Source of the DNA: Streptomyces zagrosensis
GTDB taxonomy: Bacteria; Actinomycetota; Actinomycetes; Streptomycetales; Streptomycetaceae
NCBI RefSeq assembly: GCF_014203645.1
Contig: NZ_JACHJL010000003.1
Span: 186,001 to 250,000 of the forward strand
Reading direction: 5' to 3'
DNA length: 64,000 nt
Shown: piece by piece, positions 25,676 to 32,627 of the stretch
How positions within the stretch are numbered: the first letter of the stretch is position 1
Layout of the letters: the number at the start of each line of letters is the position of its first letter
Notes under the pieces: model-generated
Database searches by the model: none
The model's input: the letters and a program-made list of their open reading frames with translations, nothing else
What the model was told of the DNA's origin: nothing
Translations under genes and position numbers: made by a program

Positions 25676-25710
25676 AGCCCCGTCACTCTCTAACGAGTGG
25701 CGGGGCTCTT
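25676..25710 (+). terminator. Strong intrinsic terminator, convergent
   Basis: AGCCCCGTCACTC (25676-25688) pairs with GAGTGGCGGGGCT (25695-25707) with one G-T wobble, followed by CTTT. It separates the + genes from the converging DUF397 gene. Confidence 0.88.
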
Positions 25711-25724
25711 TGCGTGTTGGCGGG

Positions 25725-25940
25725 TCAGGCGCCGAACTCGCCCGCCTTGATGCCGGCGACGAACGCCGACCAGGCCGCCGCGTCGAACGCGAGGGCGGGG
25801 CCGTGCGGGTCCTTGCTGTCACGGACGGGGACGGCGCTCGGCACACCAACGCCCATTTCGATGCAGTCGCCGTTGCTCGCACCGCTGTAGCTGCTCTTGC
25901 GCCACGTCGTCACCCGCAGACGCGCATCGTCACTGGTCAT
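25725..25940 (-). CDS. DUF397 protein (WhiJ/AbaA-locus type small partner)
   Basis: This 71-residue acidic protein has the diagnostic DUF397 pattern: TTWRKSSYSGASNGDCIEM near residues 11-29, then VRDSKDP and an FDAAAWSAFVAGIKAGEF end. In Streptomyces these proteins are nearly always paired with an XRE-DUF5753 regulator, here immediately upstream with a four-base overlap. Such pairs influence development and antibiotic production (WhiJ, AbaA loci), and some behave like toxin-antitoxin modules. The molecular role of DUF397 is not settled. Confidence 0.9.
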   Translation of the reverse strand: MTSDDARLRVTTWRKSSYSGASNGDCIEMGVGVPSAVPVRDSKDPHGPALAFDAAAWSAFVAGIKAGEFGA

Positions 25941-26773
25941 CGCTGAAACTCCTCCGCCGTCATCTCCAACAGACTCATCGACTCGTCCGCCGACAGGGCA
26001 TCTCCCAAGGCCAAAGCATATGCAGCCCGGCAGTCATCGACCACCCCCGGCTCGTCTAGCAACCGTCCCGTCCGCAGACCTTCGACGTACGCAACCCCGG
26101 GGTCATCTGAGAAGTCCAAGAGGACGAGCATGCTTTCCAACAACGCGTGCGCGCCCCGGTCGAAGGGGAGCACGTGAACTCGCACACGACCTCGGCGACC
26201 GAGATCGGCGATGTGTTGAAGCTGCTCCGCCATGACGGCCCTACTCCCCACTTGTCGGCGGATCACGGCTTCATCCAGCATGGCCCACACGATCGGCCCA
26301 TCTGGCTCTCTGATCAGGCTGGCGCGCTGTATCCGGTCGTCCACAAGCTTTTCGATTGCACGGGGGTCGGGATTGGCGCTTCCTGCCCGATAGACGGCGC
26401 GGGCGTACTCCGTCGTTTGGAGAAGCCCCGGGACTAGCGTGATCCCGTGCAACCTGATAAGGGTGGCTTCCCCTTCCAGCTCAGCTGCCGCGTTGAAGTG
26501 GTCCGCGAAGCGCGACTCGACCAGGTCGCGACGCATCCGATAGAAGAGCCCGTCAGTCCCCAGCACCTCATCAAGTCGCCGCGCATCTTCCGCTCGGGGT
26601 CGTCGTCGCCCTGCCTCCCAATGGGCGATCATCTGGGCCGAGATAAAGATGCGCTCAGCCAGGCTTTCCTGCGTGAACCCCTTCGCCTCGCGACGTCGTG
26701 CCAGCTCCTTACCGTAGAACTCCTGTGGAGACAGCCCCGCATCTGCTGCCGCCGCCGTCGTGGCTGAGCTCAC
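25937..26773 (-). CDS. XRE-family regulator with DUF5753 domain
   Basis: This 278-residue protein has an N-terminal helix-turn-helix (residues about 19-75; GKELARRREAKGFTQESLAE and SAQMIAHWEAGRRRP) and a C-terminal DUF5753 ligand-binding-like region with LVPGLLQTTEYARAVY near residue 120 and FDRGAHALLESMLVLLDFS near 205. It is the partner of the DUF397 protein. The divergent intergenic DNA contains a GATCAC-n5-GTGATC palindrome close to the start of the opposite operon, a possible operator. DNA target and signal are unknown. Confidence 0.88.
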   Translation of the reverse strand: MSSATTAAAADAGLSPQEFYGKELARRREAKGFTQESLAERIFISAQMIAHWEAGRRRPRAEDARRLDEVLGTDGLFYRMRRDLVESRFADHFNAAAELEGEATLIRLHGITLVPGLLQTTEYARAVYRAGSANPDPRAIEKLVDDRIQRASLIREPDGPIVWAMLDEAVIRRQVGSRAVMAEQLQHIADLGRRGRVRVHVLPFDRGAHALLESMLVLLDFSDDPGVAYVEGLRTGRLLDEPGVVDDCRAAYALALGDALSADESMSLLEMTAEEFQR

Positions 26774-26786
26774 ATCAACACCCTCT

Positions 26787-26874
26787 CCCTACACCGCTAC
26801 TTGGAGAGCCGGACCCCCCTGTATGAGCCAAAGATACCGGCAACGCTGTAGGGGAACGATCACACTTGGTGATC
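26787..26874. promoter_or_regulatory. Divergent control region with two inverted repeats
   Basis: GATCACacttgGTGATC spans 26858-26874, 25 bases before the start at 26900. A wider pair, CCCTACA (26787-26793) and TGTAGGG (26847-26853), flanks the centre of the region. Both fit binding sites for the XRE regulator, which would then control itself and the opposing modification operon. Confidence 0.5.
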
Positions 26875-26899
26875 ACAGGCGCGGCGAGGGGTGCCGGCA

Positions 26900-27082
26900 A
26901 TGGAACACGCGATGAGCATGAAGATCTACCGCAAGCGCCCCGGTGAGGATGCGCCTAGGGACTGTCGAGCGACGGTGGTCACCATCAACTCCGACGACGT
27001 GGACGCTCAGTGGCTCGATGATCAATACCCGTTCCGGTGGCCGGAGTGCCGGTGCCCCGACTGTCGCCGTGAGGGGAGCTGA
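26900..27082 (+). CDS. Small Cys-rich protein heading the radical SAM operon
   Basis: This product of about 60 residues is read from ATG 26900, eight bases after GAGGGGTG; GTG 26891 and ATGs at 26912 and 26918 are alternatives. It has a basic start (MSMKIYRKRPGEDAP), a mixed core (ATVVTINSDDVDAQWLDD) and a Cys-rich end, ECRCPDCRREGS, preceded by aromatic YPFRW. It could be a small zinc-binding protein, or a substrate peptide for the enzymes downstream. It is only two bases from the next gene. No family is recognised. Confidence 0.5.
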   Translation: MEHAMSMKIYRKRPGEDAPRDCRATVVTINSDDVDAQWLDDQYPFRWPECRCPDCRREGS

Positions 27083-27084
27083 CT

Positions 27085-27675
27085 GTGGAGAAACCTAATC
27101 ACTGGCCCCCCGCGCCCGAACCGGCAGACATGAAGTTGACCCAACTCGTTGCCAAAGTTGACCAGTTGGAGACCAGGGTGGGTCTCTGCGACGCGGACAG
27201 CGAGCACACAGCCGCCCCGGCACAGACGATCCCGGGCGCCCCTCACGTCCGCGTGAGTCTGATGGTGTGGAAACCGCTGGACCCCGAGGCCCCCGATGAC
27301 ACGACCCGCGGTTTGCCGCAGGTCCTACTGACCCGCGAGGGTGCGACCTCATGGCAGGTGCCGGGCGTCATCCTGCGCCCCGGCGAGCTGCTGTTATCCG
27401 CGGCAGCGCGGGCTGCGTACGCGGTCGGGCTGGAACTGCCGAACTACCAGCGCGTACTTGCCACCGACTTTCGCCCCGAGCGCATGACGTTGGTCGTGGA
27501 CGGCGGGTGGGTCTCGGGTGTGGATGCGCGGATAGCGGACGGCGAACTGAGCCCGTGCCGTTGTCACGCCGTGCCGCACAGCAGGCGGTGGGCCGCCCGG
27601 ACGGAACTGGGCGACGTGATGACGCGCGCCCTGTGTGCCGCGGTGACCATCCCGCCAGGGAAGGAGAGCCGCTGA
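27085..27675 (+). CDS. Nudix-like protein with degenerate Nudix box
   Basis: This 196-residue protein starts at GTG 27085 after GAGGGGAGC. An N-terminal coiled coil (MKLTQLVAKVDQLETRVG) precedes a Nudix-type fold: VRVSLMVWKPL, LLTREGATSWQVPGVIL, then RPGELLLSAAARAAYAVGLE. The expected catalytic REXXEE residues of the Nudix box are replaced (AARAAYAVG), so hydrolase activity is doubtful. Such proteins can act as ligand sensors. The ATG of the next gene overlaps its stop, placing it inside the same operon as the radical SAM gene. Confidence 0.65.
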   Translation: MEKPNHWPPAPEPADMKLTQLVAKVDQLETRVGLCDADSEHTAAPAQTIPGAPHVRVSLMVWKPLDPEAPDDTTRGLPQVLLTREGATSWQVPGVILRPGELLLSAAARAAYAVGLELPNYQRVLATDFRPERMTLVVDGGWVSGVDARIADGELSPCRCHAVPHSRRWAARTELGDVMTRALCAAVTIPPGKESR

Positions 27676-28013
27676 TGATCCCCTTGCCGCGCCGCTGGAA
27701 GACCCACACCCACGGATACGCCGCGTTCTGTCTTGGGGATGGTGACGAGTGCGAAGCCGAGGCGGACGAGAGGCTGACCATCGCCGAGGTAGACGTGTGG
27801 ATGGCCACCCACCGAGCCCACAGCGGACACGCCCGTTTTCACGTATCCGCCTTCGGTACTGCTGACCTTTGCGAGGACCAACCGCCGCTCCGCCTGCCCA
27901 CCGCCGCCCCCGCGTTGCGCCTTTTGGTAACCGCTGCGCTGACACAGATGAACCACTTGTGGACCCGCCACTACACACACGCCCTCGCACGCTTGAACAA
28001 GCAGGCGTCATGA
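27675..28013 (+). CDS. Unknown protein (112 aa)
   Basis: The ATG overlaps the Nudix-like stop. The product begins with basic MIPLPRRWKTHTHGYAA, has AFCLGDGDECEAEADERLT with two Cys, and WMATHRAHSGHARFHVSAFG with several His, which suggests metal binding. A second half (APALRLLVTAALTQMNHLW) is helical. Many Streptomyces accessory loci carry similar short Cys/His proteins beside XRE regulators, but I cannot name the family. Confidence 0.55.
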   Translation: MIPLPRRWKTHTHGYAAFCLGDGDECEAEADERLTIAEVDVWMATHRAHSGHARFHVSAFGTADLCEDQPPLRLPTAAPALRLLVTAALTQMNHLWTRHYTHALARLNKQAS

Positions 28014-28213
28014 CAGGTAGGCAACTGATCCGGCAGGTGGTAGATGTGCGCCTAGCGCGTGCCGGGGACTGCATCACCCTCGGTGAGCTGGTGCGGACCA
28101 TCCAAAAGGTGCGGCGGACTGAGACCGGGACCACGCTCGTACTCCGAGACGGGTCCGTGACCCTCCTGCACGGCGTGCGGATCACGGTGCAACGGGGTGG
28201 CAGTTGGCCGTGA
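28010..28213 (+). CDS. Unknown small basic protein (67 aa)
   Basis: ATG 28010 overlaps the previous stop (ATGA). The product starts MTGRQLIRQVVDVRLARAGD and continues ITLGELVRTIQKVRRTETG, ending in short strands (LVLRDGSVTLLHGVRITV). It looks like a small beta-barrel with a helical start. It is tightly coupled at both ends. No family is recognised. Confidence 0.5.
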   Translation: MTGRQLIRQVVDVRLARAGDCITLGELVRTIQKVRRTETGTTLVLRDGSVTLLHGVRITVQRGGSWP

Positions 28214-28569
28214 TGACGTTGCAGTGCACAGCCGTCGGCATCGCTAATGTCCCTGACGCCGGGACCGCTTATCTCTGCGAGTTGGGCGAGTTACACGATG
28301 ATGACCATGCCTCTCTCGTCCACGACCTAGACCCCTGGGGTGCCGTTTACTACCGCTGGTCAGAGAGCGGCTACCGCTTCGAGGCCCATCGGTGGTGCGC
28401 AGTTGTCGGAGGGCCTGGCGAGCACGCGTGCTCCTTCTATGTGACCCACCGCGGCCCCCACCAGTGGGCAGTCACGGACCCCACCGATGAGGCTGCACGC
28501 GCCGCAGCCGAAGAGGAGTTGTTCGAGCGGTGGCCGCACCTGTTTCAGCGTAAGCCGGCATCGGACTAG
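28213..28569 (+). CDS. Unknown Cys/His-containing protein (118 aa)
   Basis: I chose ATG 28213, which overlaps the preceding stop (TGATG); TTG 28204 and GTG 28210 are alternatives. Two similar modules of C-x(n)-H type occur: YLCELGELHDDDHASLVHD and CAVVGGPGEHACSFYVTHRG, which look like duplicated metal- or ligand-binding units. The C-terminus is an acidic helix (DEAARAAAEEELFERWP). It is the last gene before a 174-bp gap and the radical SAM gene. Confidence 0.5.
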   Translation: MTLQCTAVGIANVPDAGTAYLCELGELHDDDHASLVHDLDPWGAVYYRWSESGYRFEAHRWCAVVGGPGEHACSFYVTHRGPHQWAVTDPTDEAARAAAEEELFERWPHLFQRKPASD

Positions 28570-28743
28570 CGCCCGCCCCCGCCATCTTCCGATCACCCCC
28601 GCAGTGTTCATGGGGCGTGGATGACCCCGAGTGTGACGCGATTACGGCGACTACCCACTAGCCCCCGTCCGGCCGCCCTTTGGAACGACCGGTGGCAGTC
28701 GGACGGGTCCAAGTACCGCCCAACGACATGGGAGGAACACAGC

Positions 28744-29607
28744 ATGACGACGCTCATTGAGCCCCCGACCCGCGAACCGGTTGCCGGAATCCAGTCCCTT
28801 GAACTGGAGATCACGGGTAAATGCCAACTCACGTGCACACACTGCCTGTCTGAGTCCAGCCCCCAAGCGTCCCATGGCACCATGTCGCCCGAGGACTGGC
28901 GAGCGGTCATCATCGACGCTGCCGGACTCGGCATCCGTACCATCCAGCTCATCGGGGGTGAGCCGACCGTTCACCCGCAGTGGCGCGGGTTCGCCGAACT
29001 CGGGCTCTCGCTCGGGCTCCGCGTGGAGATTTACAGCAACCTGTTTCACGTCGCCCCCGACTGGTGGGACCTGTTCGCCCGCCAGGGGGTGACGCTCGCG
29101 ACGAGCTACTACAGCGACGAGCCCGCCGAACACGACAAGATCACCGGGCGTCAGGGTAGCTACGTCCGGACCCGGTGCAACATCCGGGGAGCGGTCAACC
29201 GTGGCGTCACGCTGCGGGCCGGAATCGTGGACATCCTGCCGGGCCAGCGCGTAGCCCAAGCGCGTGCCGAGTTGGAATCCATGGGGGTCCAGCGCATCAA
29301 CACGGACCGGGTGCGTGCGGTTGGGCGTGCGGCACTGCCCGGGTGGAAACCGACTCTCGATGAGATGTGCGGGCGGTGCACCCGCGGACGGGCTGCCGTT
29401 CTGCCCAACGGTGATCTCGCCGGCTGCGTGCTCTCGCGCGACTTCCCGGCGGGCAACGTGCGGGAAACGCGACTCGCTGACCTACTCGGCGGGGAGCATT
29501 GGGCACAGCTCGCCGCGAGTGTCCCGCTTCCGGTAAGGAACGCGTGCACGCCCGACGACTCCGGAGACTGCGACCCGGCGAACACGCCATCATGCGACCC
29601 GCAGTGA
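28744..29607 (+). CDS. Radical SAM enzyme with SPASM-like C-terminal cysteines
   Basis: This 287-residue protein starts at ATG 28744 after GGGAGGAACACAGC. The radical SAM motif CxxxCxxC is C27, C31, C34 (GKCQLTCTHCLSES). The SAM-contacting GGEP is at 71-74. After the barrel, extra cysteines occur at 209, 212, 228, 268, 276 and 284, including CGRCTRGRAAVLPNGDLAG and the end CDPANTPSCDPQ, consistent with one or two auxiliary iron-sulfur clusters of SPASM/twitch type. Such enzymes most often modify ribosomal peptides or proteins. The gene pairs with the methyltransferase 25 bases downstream. The family appears widespread and uncharacterised in Streptomyces. Substrate is unknown. Confidence 0.85.
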   Translation: MTTLIEPPTREPVAGIQSLELEITGKCQLTCTHCLSESSPQASHGTMSPEDWRAVIIDAAGLGIRTIQLIGGEPTVHPQWRGFAELGLSLGLRVEIYSNLFHVAPDWWDLFARQGVTLATSYYSDEPAEHDKITGRQGSYVRTRCNIRGAVNRGVTLRAGIVDILPGQRVAQARAELESMGVQRINTDRVRAVGRAALPGWKPTLDEMCGRCTRGRAAVLPNGDLAGCVLSRDFPAGNVRETRLADLLGGEHWAQLAASVPLPVRNACTPDDSGDCDPANTPSCDPQ

Positions 29608-29632
29608 CCCGCACTCACAGAAAGGTTGCCGC

Positions 29633-30778
29633 ATGAATTGGCAACAGCACGCGGTACGTCTCGCCGACCAGGTAACCGACCCGGATTCTCGGTGGCGCGC
29701 GCCAGTAGCAGCGACACCCCGCCATGACCTCGTGCCCCGCTGGTGGGAACGGGACGGAAACGGAGGGTGGCACTTGCGGGACGGGGCCGGCGACCACACA
29801 CGGTGGATGGAAGCCGCGTACGCGGATCGCTCCCTGATCACACGCGTCGGTCCGCACCACGCCGACCACGCAAAGCCCGGCGACCAGCCCCAAGGAATGA
29901 CCACATCTTCCGCCACGCTGCCGAGCCTGGTCGTGCGGATGCTTCGACATGGGCGGCTCGGGGACGGGCTTTCGTTCCTCGATCTGGGCACCGGAGCGGG
30001 CGGGCTCACCGCCTATGCGGCACAACGCATAGGAGACCGAAACGTGACCAGCCTGGACGTGGACCCCTACTTGACCAGTGCGGCAGGTGAACGGCTCGCA
30101 CGGCTCGGGCTGCACCCCACATTCGTCACAGCGGACGCAACGGATCACGTGCCCGGCACGTACGACCGGATCGTTTCCACGGTCGGGCTGCCCGCCGGCC
30201 CCGGGCTCGCCCCCGTTGTAGCCGCACTGGCACTGGGCGGAAGGATCGCAACCACCATCGGGCGTACCTGCCTGATCCTCACGGGGTGGAAGCGCTCAAA
30301 CGGTGACGTGGTGGGAGTTGTCGAGCGCGATACCGCCGGGTTCATGCTCACGCGCTCGGGCGACGACTACCCGCCGGCCCTCACCGAGCTGTTCGCCCTC
30401 GCACGGAGCGCGGAAGGCGACGACCGCAGTACGGGCAGCTATCCCGTGGTGGACATGCCGAACGCGTGGGAACTGGCTTCCATGCTCCAAGTCACCGCCC
30501 CGGGGGTGGAGTTGGGCTACGCCGAGGAAAGTGGAACCCGCACCGCCTACATGGTTCACGCGGACGGATCATGGGCCCGAGCATCTGCCAAGGGAACCAC
30601 CCTGCCGGAAGTCCACCAGGGCGGACCGCAACGACTGTGGACGGCGCTAGAGCGCATCCGTGACCGCCTGAACGCGGAAGGGCTGCTGCCGCTGCTCGGA
30701 GCGCGATTGCGCATCACACCGGACGGTGTCTGCCATCTCTCCCGTGGGAACTGGCGTGGCGCTCTAGGCGACCGATAA
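29633..30778 (+). CDS. PIMT-like SAM-dependent methyltransferase
   Basis: This 381-residue enzyme starts at ATG 29633 after AGAAAGG. The N-terminus RWRAPVAATPRHDLVPRWWE and the block MTTSSATLPSLVVRML (residues 89-104) are typical of protein-L-isoaspartate-type methyltransferases; motif I is FLDLGTGAGG (115-124) and LDVDP (141-145) binds SAM. It is longer than housekeeping PIMT (about 220 residues), with a C-terminal domain containing GVELGYAEESGTRTAYMVHA then DGSWARA. This long form occurs in RiPP loci such as graspetide and lanthipeptide clusters, where it methylates aspartate. No ATP-grasp or LanB gene is present; a radical SAM gene is instead. Confidence 0.85.
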   Translation: MNWQQHAVRLADQVTDPDSRWRAPVAATPRHDLVPRWWERDGNGGWHLRDGAGDHTRWMEAAYADRSLITRVGPHHADHAKPGDQPQGMTTSSATLPSLVVRMLRHGRLGDGLSFLDLGTGAGGLTAYAAQRIGDRNVTSLDVDPYLTSAAGERLARLGLHPTFVTADATDHVPGTYDRIVSTVGLPAGPGLAPVVAALALGGRIATTIGRTCLILTGWKRSNGDVVGVVERDTAGFMLTRSGDDYPPALTELFALARSAEGDDRSTGSYPVVDMPNAWELASMLQVTAPGVELGYAEESGTRTAYMVHADGSWARASAKGTTLPEVHQGGPQRLWTALERIRDRLNAEGLLPLLGARLRITPDGVCHLSRGNWRGALGDR

Positions 30779-30785
30779 GCCCCGT

Positions 30786-30818
30786 CCGCCCGTCCGGCAC
30801 CCGTGAGCCGGCGGGCGG
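30786..30818 (+). terminator. GC-rich hairpin after the methyltransferase
   Basis: CCGCCCG (30786-30792) pairs with CGGGCGG (30812-30818) and CCGGC with GCCGG inside, with T30793 bulged. There is no T-run. It is a likely operon end. Confidence 0.65.
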
Positions 30819-30990
30819 GCGGTTCCCCCGACCGGATACGCACACCTCGAAGCCCCCGCCCCTTCTCCGCTGGACGGACCGCGGGGTCGGGGTGGGCCAA
30901 TTTCAATGCGGCCCCGGCACATCCCATGCCCCTCACTACGCACGCGAGGCAGCCGAGCCGGGGCCCGCGTAGCAGGCAAGGCACTGCCCC

Positions 30991-31263
30991 TCAATCGGCA
31001 TTACCCGACTCGGTGGGCTCGCACCGCTCGCGGACGAATGTCCCGCGCTGCGGAAGCGTATAGACGTACCCCTCATCTCGTAGATAGCTCACGGCATGCC
31101 GAGCCGTGTTACGAGCTACCCCGTACATCTGCATAAGCGCGGATTCGCTCGGCACCCGCCGATTCACGGCCAAGTTGCCGTTCTCTATGTCCGCGATCAG
31201 GTCCGCGGCAATCTGCCGATACGGCGGGTCGGGGGACTCGTAGTCGATCACGCTCGTCGGCAT
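30991..31263 (-). CDS. Short GntR-type winged-helix repressor
   Basis: This 90-residue protein consists only of the GntR DNA-binding domain: PPYRQIAADLIADIENG, VPSESALMQMYGVARNTARH and GYVYTLPQRGTFV. It has no effector domain. Repressors of this size, such as KorSA, control transfer functions in actinomycete integrative elements, and related ones occur in phages. The divergent spacer to 31436 holds candidate operators with ACGTCT/AGACGT arms. The gene is transcribed away from the neighbouring small + genes. Confidence 0.82.
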   Translation of the reverse strand: MPTSVIDYESPDPPYRQIAADLIADIENGNLAVNRRVPSESALMQMYGVARNTARHAVSYLRDEGYVYTLPQRGTFVRERCEPTESGNAD

Positions 31264-31272
31264 GGGCCGAGC

Positions 31273-31339
31273 CTAGACGCCCGCGTACGTCCCAACCCGT
31301 CCGAGCACGTCTGAGAACGTATCTAGACGTACCTATAGG
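31273..31339. promoter_or_regulatory. Operator/promoter region between the GntR gene and 31436
   Basis: CTAGACG occurs at 31273 and again at 31323. ACGTCT (31307-31312) and AGACGT (31325-31330) form an inverted repeat with a central AACGTAT. A TATAGG -10-like hexamer follows at 31334. The layout fits autorepression by the short GntR protein and control of the small + operon. Confidence 0.5.
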
Positions 31340-31435
31340 AGATGACTAGCGTTGCCAACGAAAGCGCCCCGACAGACCGCGTAGGACCGGTCCGCCGAGG
31401 CTCGCCGAAACAGCTTTCAAGGAGCTGAAACGACT

Positions 31436-31774
31436 ATGCGAGACCTTATATCCCGCGCCCTTATATGGGTGCTGCGGCTACTGCTGCCCGCCCGGGGGCG
31501 ACACACAGCACTCCACGCGCCCGCCTCCGAGCCGGTGACCCTGCCCCCCGTCATCTGCGCCCCGACAACCCCGATCCCCGTTCACGTCCTCGCTCGCTCG
31601 ATTCCGTCGCCGTGGCGCCACCGCGTCGGGCCATGGCTACTCGTGCGGGAAGCAGGCCAAATCCGGGAACGCCGCCGCGCCGTCGAGTTCGCCACGCTCG
31701 GCCAAGATCACCCGTACACCTACCCCGGCGCCCCCTTCCCGAGGTCGGCGTTCACAGACTGGGTGAGCGCATGA
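31436..31774 (+). CDS. Small protein with N-terminal amphipathic/membrane helix (112 aa)
   Basis: The ATG follows AAGGAGCTGAAACGACT. The N-terminus LISRALIWVLRLLLPARGRH is hydrophobic then basic; the middle is proline-rich; the C-terminus has REAGQIRERRRAVEFATLGQ then DHPYTYPGA. Similar short proteins with an LLxPARGRHR motif recur in Streptomyces integrative elements near KorSA-type repressors, from memory. The stop overlaps the next start. Function unknown. Confidence 0.6.
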   Translation: MRDLISRALIWVLRLLLPARGRHTALHAPASEPVTLPPVICAPTTPIPVHVLARSIPSPWRHRVGPWLLVREAGQIRERRRAVEFATLGQDHPYTYPGAPFPRSAFTDWVSA

Positions 31775-31974
31775 CCGCCGAGAGTCCATCCAGCACGCCG
31801 CAGAACGGGCGCAGCGCCACCTGCCTACGGTGCAAGCGCCTCACGTACGCGCCGATAGAAGTTCGCTACACCGAGCGAGCAAGCGGCCCCGGGGTGGCCC
31901 TGTACGCCTGCCCTGACTGCGCACCGCGCTATGTGCCCAGCCCGAGCCCAGACGACGAGATAGGCACCATCTAA
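31771..31974 (+). CDS. Small zinc-ribbon-like protein (67 aa)
   Basis: ATG 31771 overlaps the previous stop. Two CxxC pairs, ATCLRCKRLT and YACPDCAPRY, are separated by about 25 residues, the layout of a single zinc ribbon. The ends are disordered. It is coupled to the 112-residue protein and followed by a terminator, so the two form a complete unit. Function unknown. Confidence 0.65.
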   Translation: MTAESPSSTPQNGRSATCLRCKRLTYAPIEVRYTERASGPGVALYACPDCAPRYVPSPSPDDEIGTI

Positions 31975-31994
31975 CACCCCACAGACAGGCAAGA

Positions 31995-32030
31995 GCCCCG
32001 TTCGGCCACGTGCCGGGCGGGGCCCTTTCT
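31995..32030 (+). terminator. Intrinsic terminator after the small operon
   Basis: GCCCCG (31995-32000) pairs with CGGGGC (32018-32023), with an inner CGGC/GCCG stem, followed by CCTTTCTT. Confidence 0.8.
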
Positions 32031-32075
32031 TGCGCTGACCTGGTCTTTTCTAAGTTGACAGGGTGTAGGGTCTAC

Positions 32076-32627
32076 TCAGGTGGGGTGGACGGTGAGCTGA
32101 CTTGTTACGGGGTCGTTGGGGTGGCGGCGGCCGGTGATCTTTACCGCTGTTGCGCGGTCTACTTCCTGGTCGCATAGGGGGCATAGGAGCGTGAGGGCTT
32201 CGGGTCCGTGGGTGTGGATGACGGCCGGGGCGAGGAAGGAAGCCAGGAGGTAGGGGTGGGCCAGGTAGTGGCCGGACCAGTTGTGGGGGATGCGCCAGTG
32301 CAACCCGGCGCCGAATCGGCGGTGGGCGGGTGGTACGCCGACGTAGTGTTCGGCCGGTTCGCCGGTGATGAGGGTGACGTGGGGGCGTAACCGTTGCCAG
32401 GAGGTGAGGGTGGCGCGTGGGGCCGTGCCTTTGGGCGTGAGCCAGTAGACGCAGTCGCGGACCGGGTCCATGATCGCGGCGCTGTTGTCCTCGCCGCCGT
32501 CCAAGAACTCCAATGCCCACTCGGCGACCGCTGTGCTGGTGCGGATGGCGTCCCATTCGCGGCCTGCGGGCAGCATCATCACTTCATCGCAGGGCGGGGG
32601 AAACCATGTGCTGCTCGATGCCGTCAT
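32076..32627 (-). CDS. Unknown protein (183 aa), second gene of a pair
   Basis: The start ATG at 32627 overlaps the stop of the upstream gene by four bases. The product begins TASSSTWFPPPCDEVMML and contains EWDAIRTSTAVAEWALEFLD, DPVRDCVYWLTPKGTA and PPAHRRFGAGLHWRIPHNW. A CPLCDQEVDRATAVKI block near the end looks like half of a zinc ribbon. The pattern WDAIR...YWLTPKGTA...VGVPPA is familiar from unnamed Streptomyces proteins found near XRE regulators. Function unknown. Confidence 0.6.
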   Translation of the reverse strand: MTASSSTWFPPPCDEVMMLPAGREWDAIRTSTAVAEWALEFLDGGEDNSAAIMDPVRDCVYWLTPKGTAPRATLTSWQRLRPHVTLITGEPAEHYVGVPPAHRRFGAGLHWRIPHNWSGHYLAHPYLLASFLAPAVIHTHGPEALTLLCPLCDQEVDRATAVKITGRRHPNDPVTSQLTVHPT

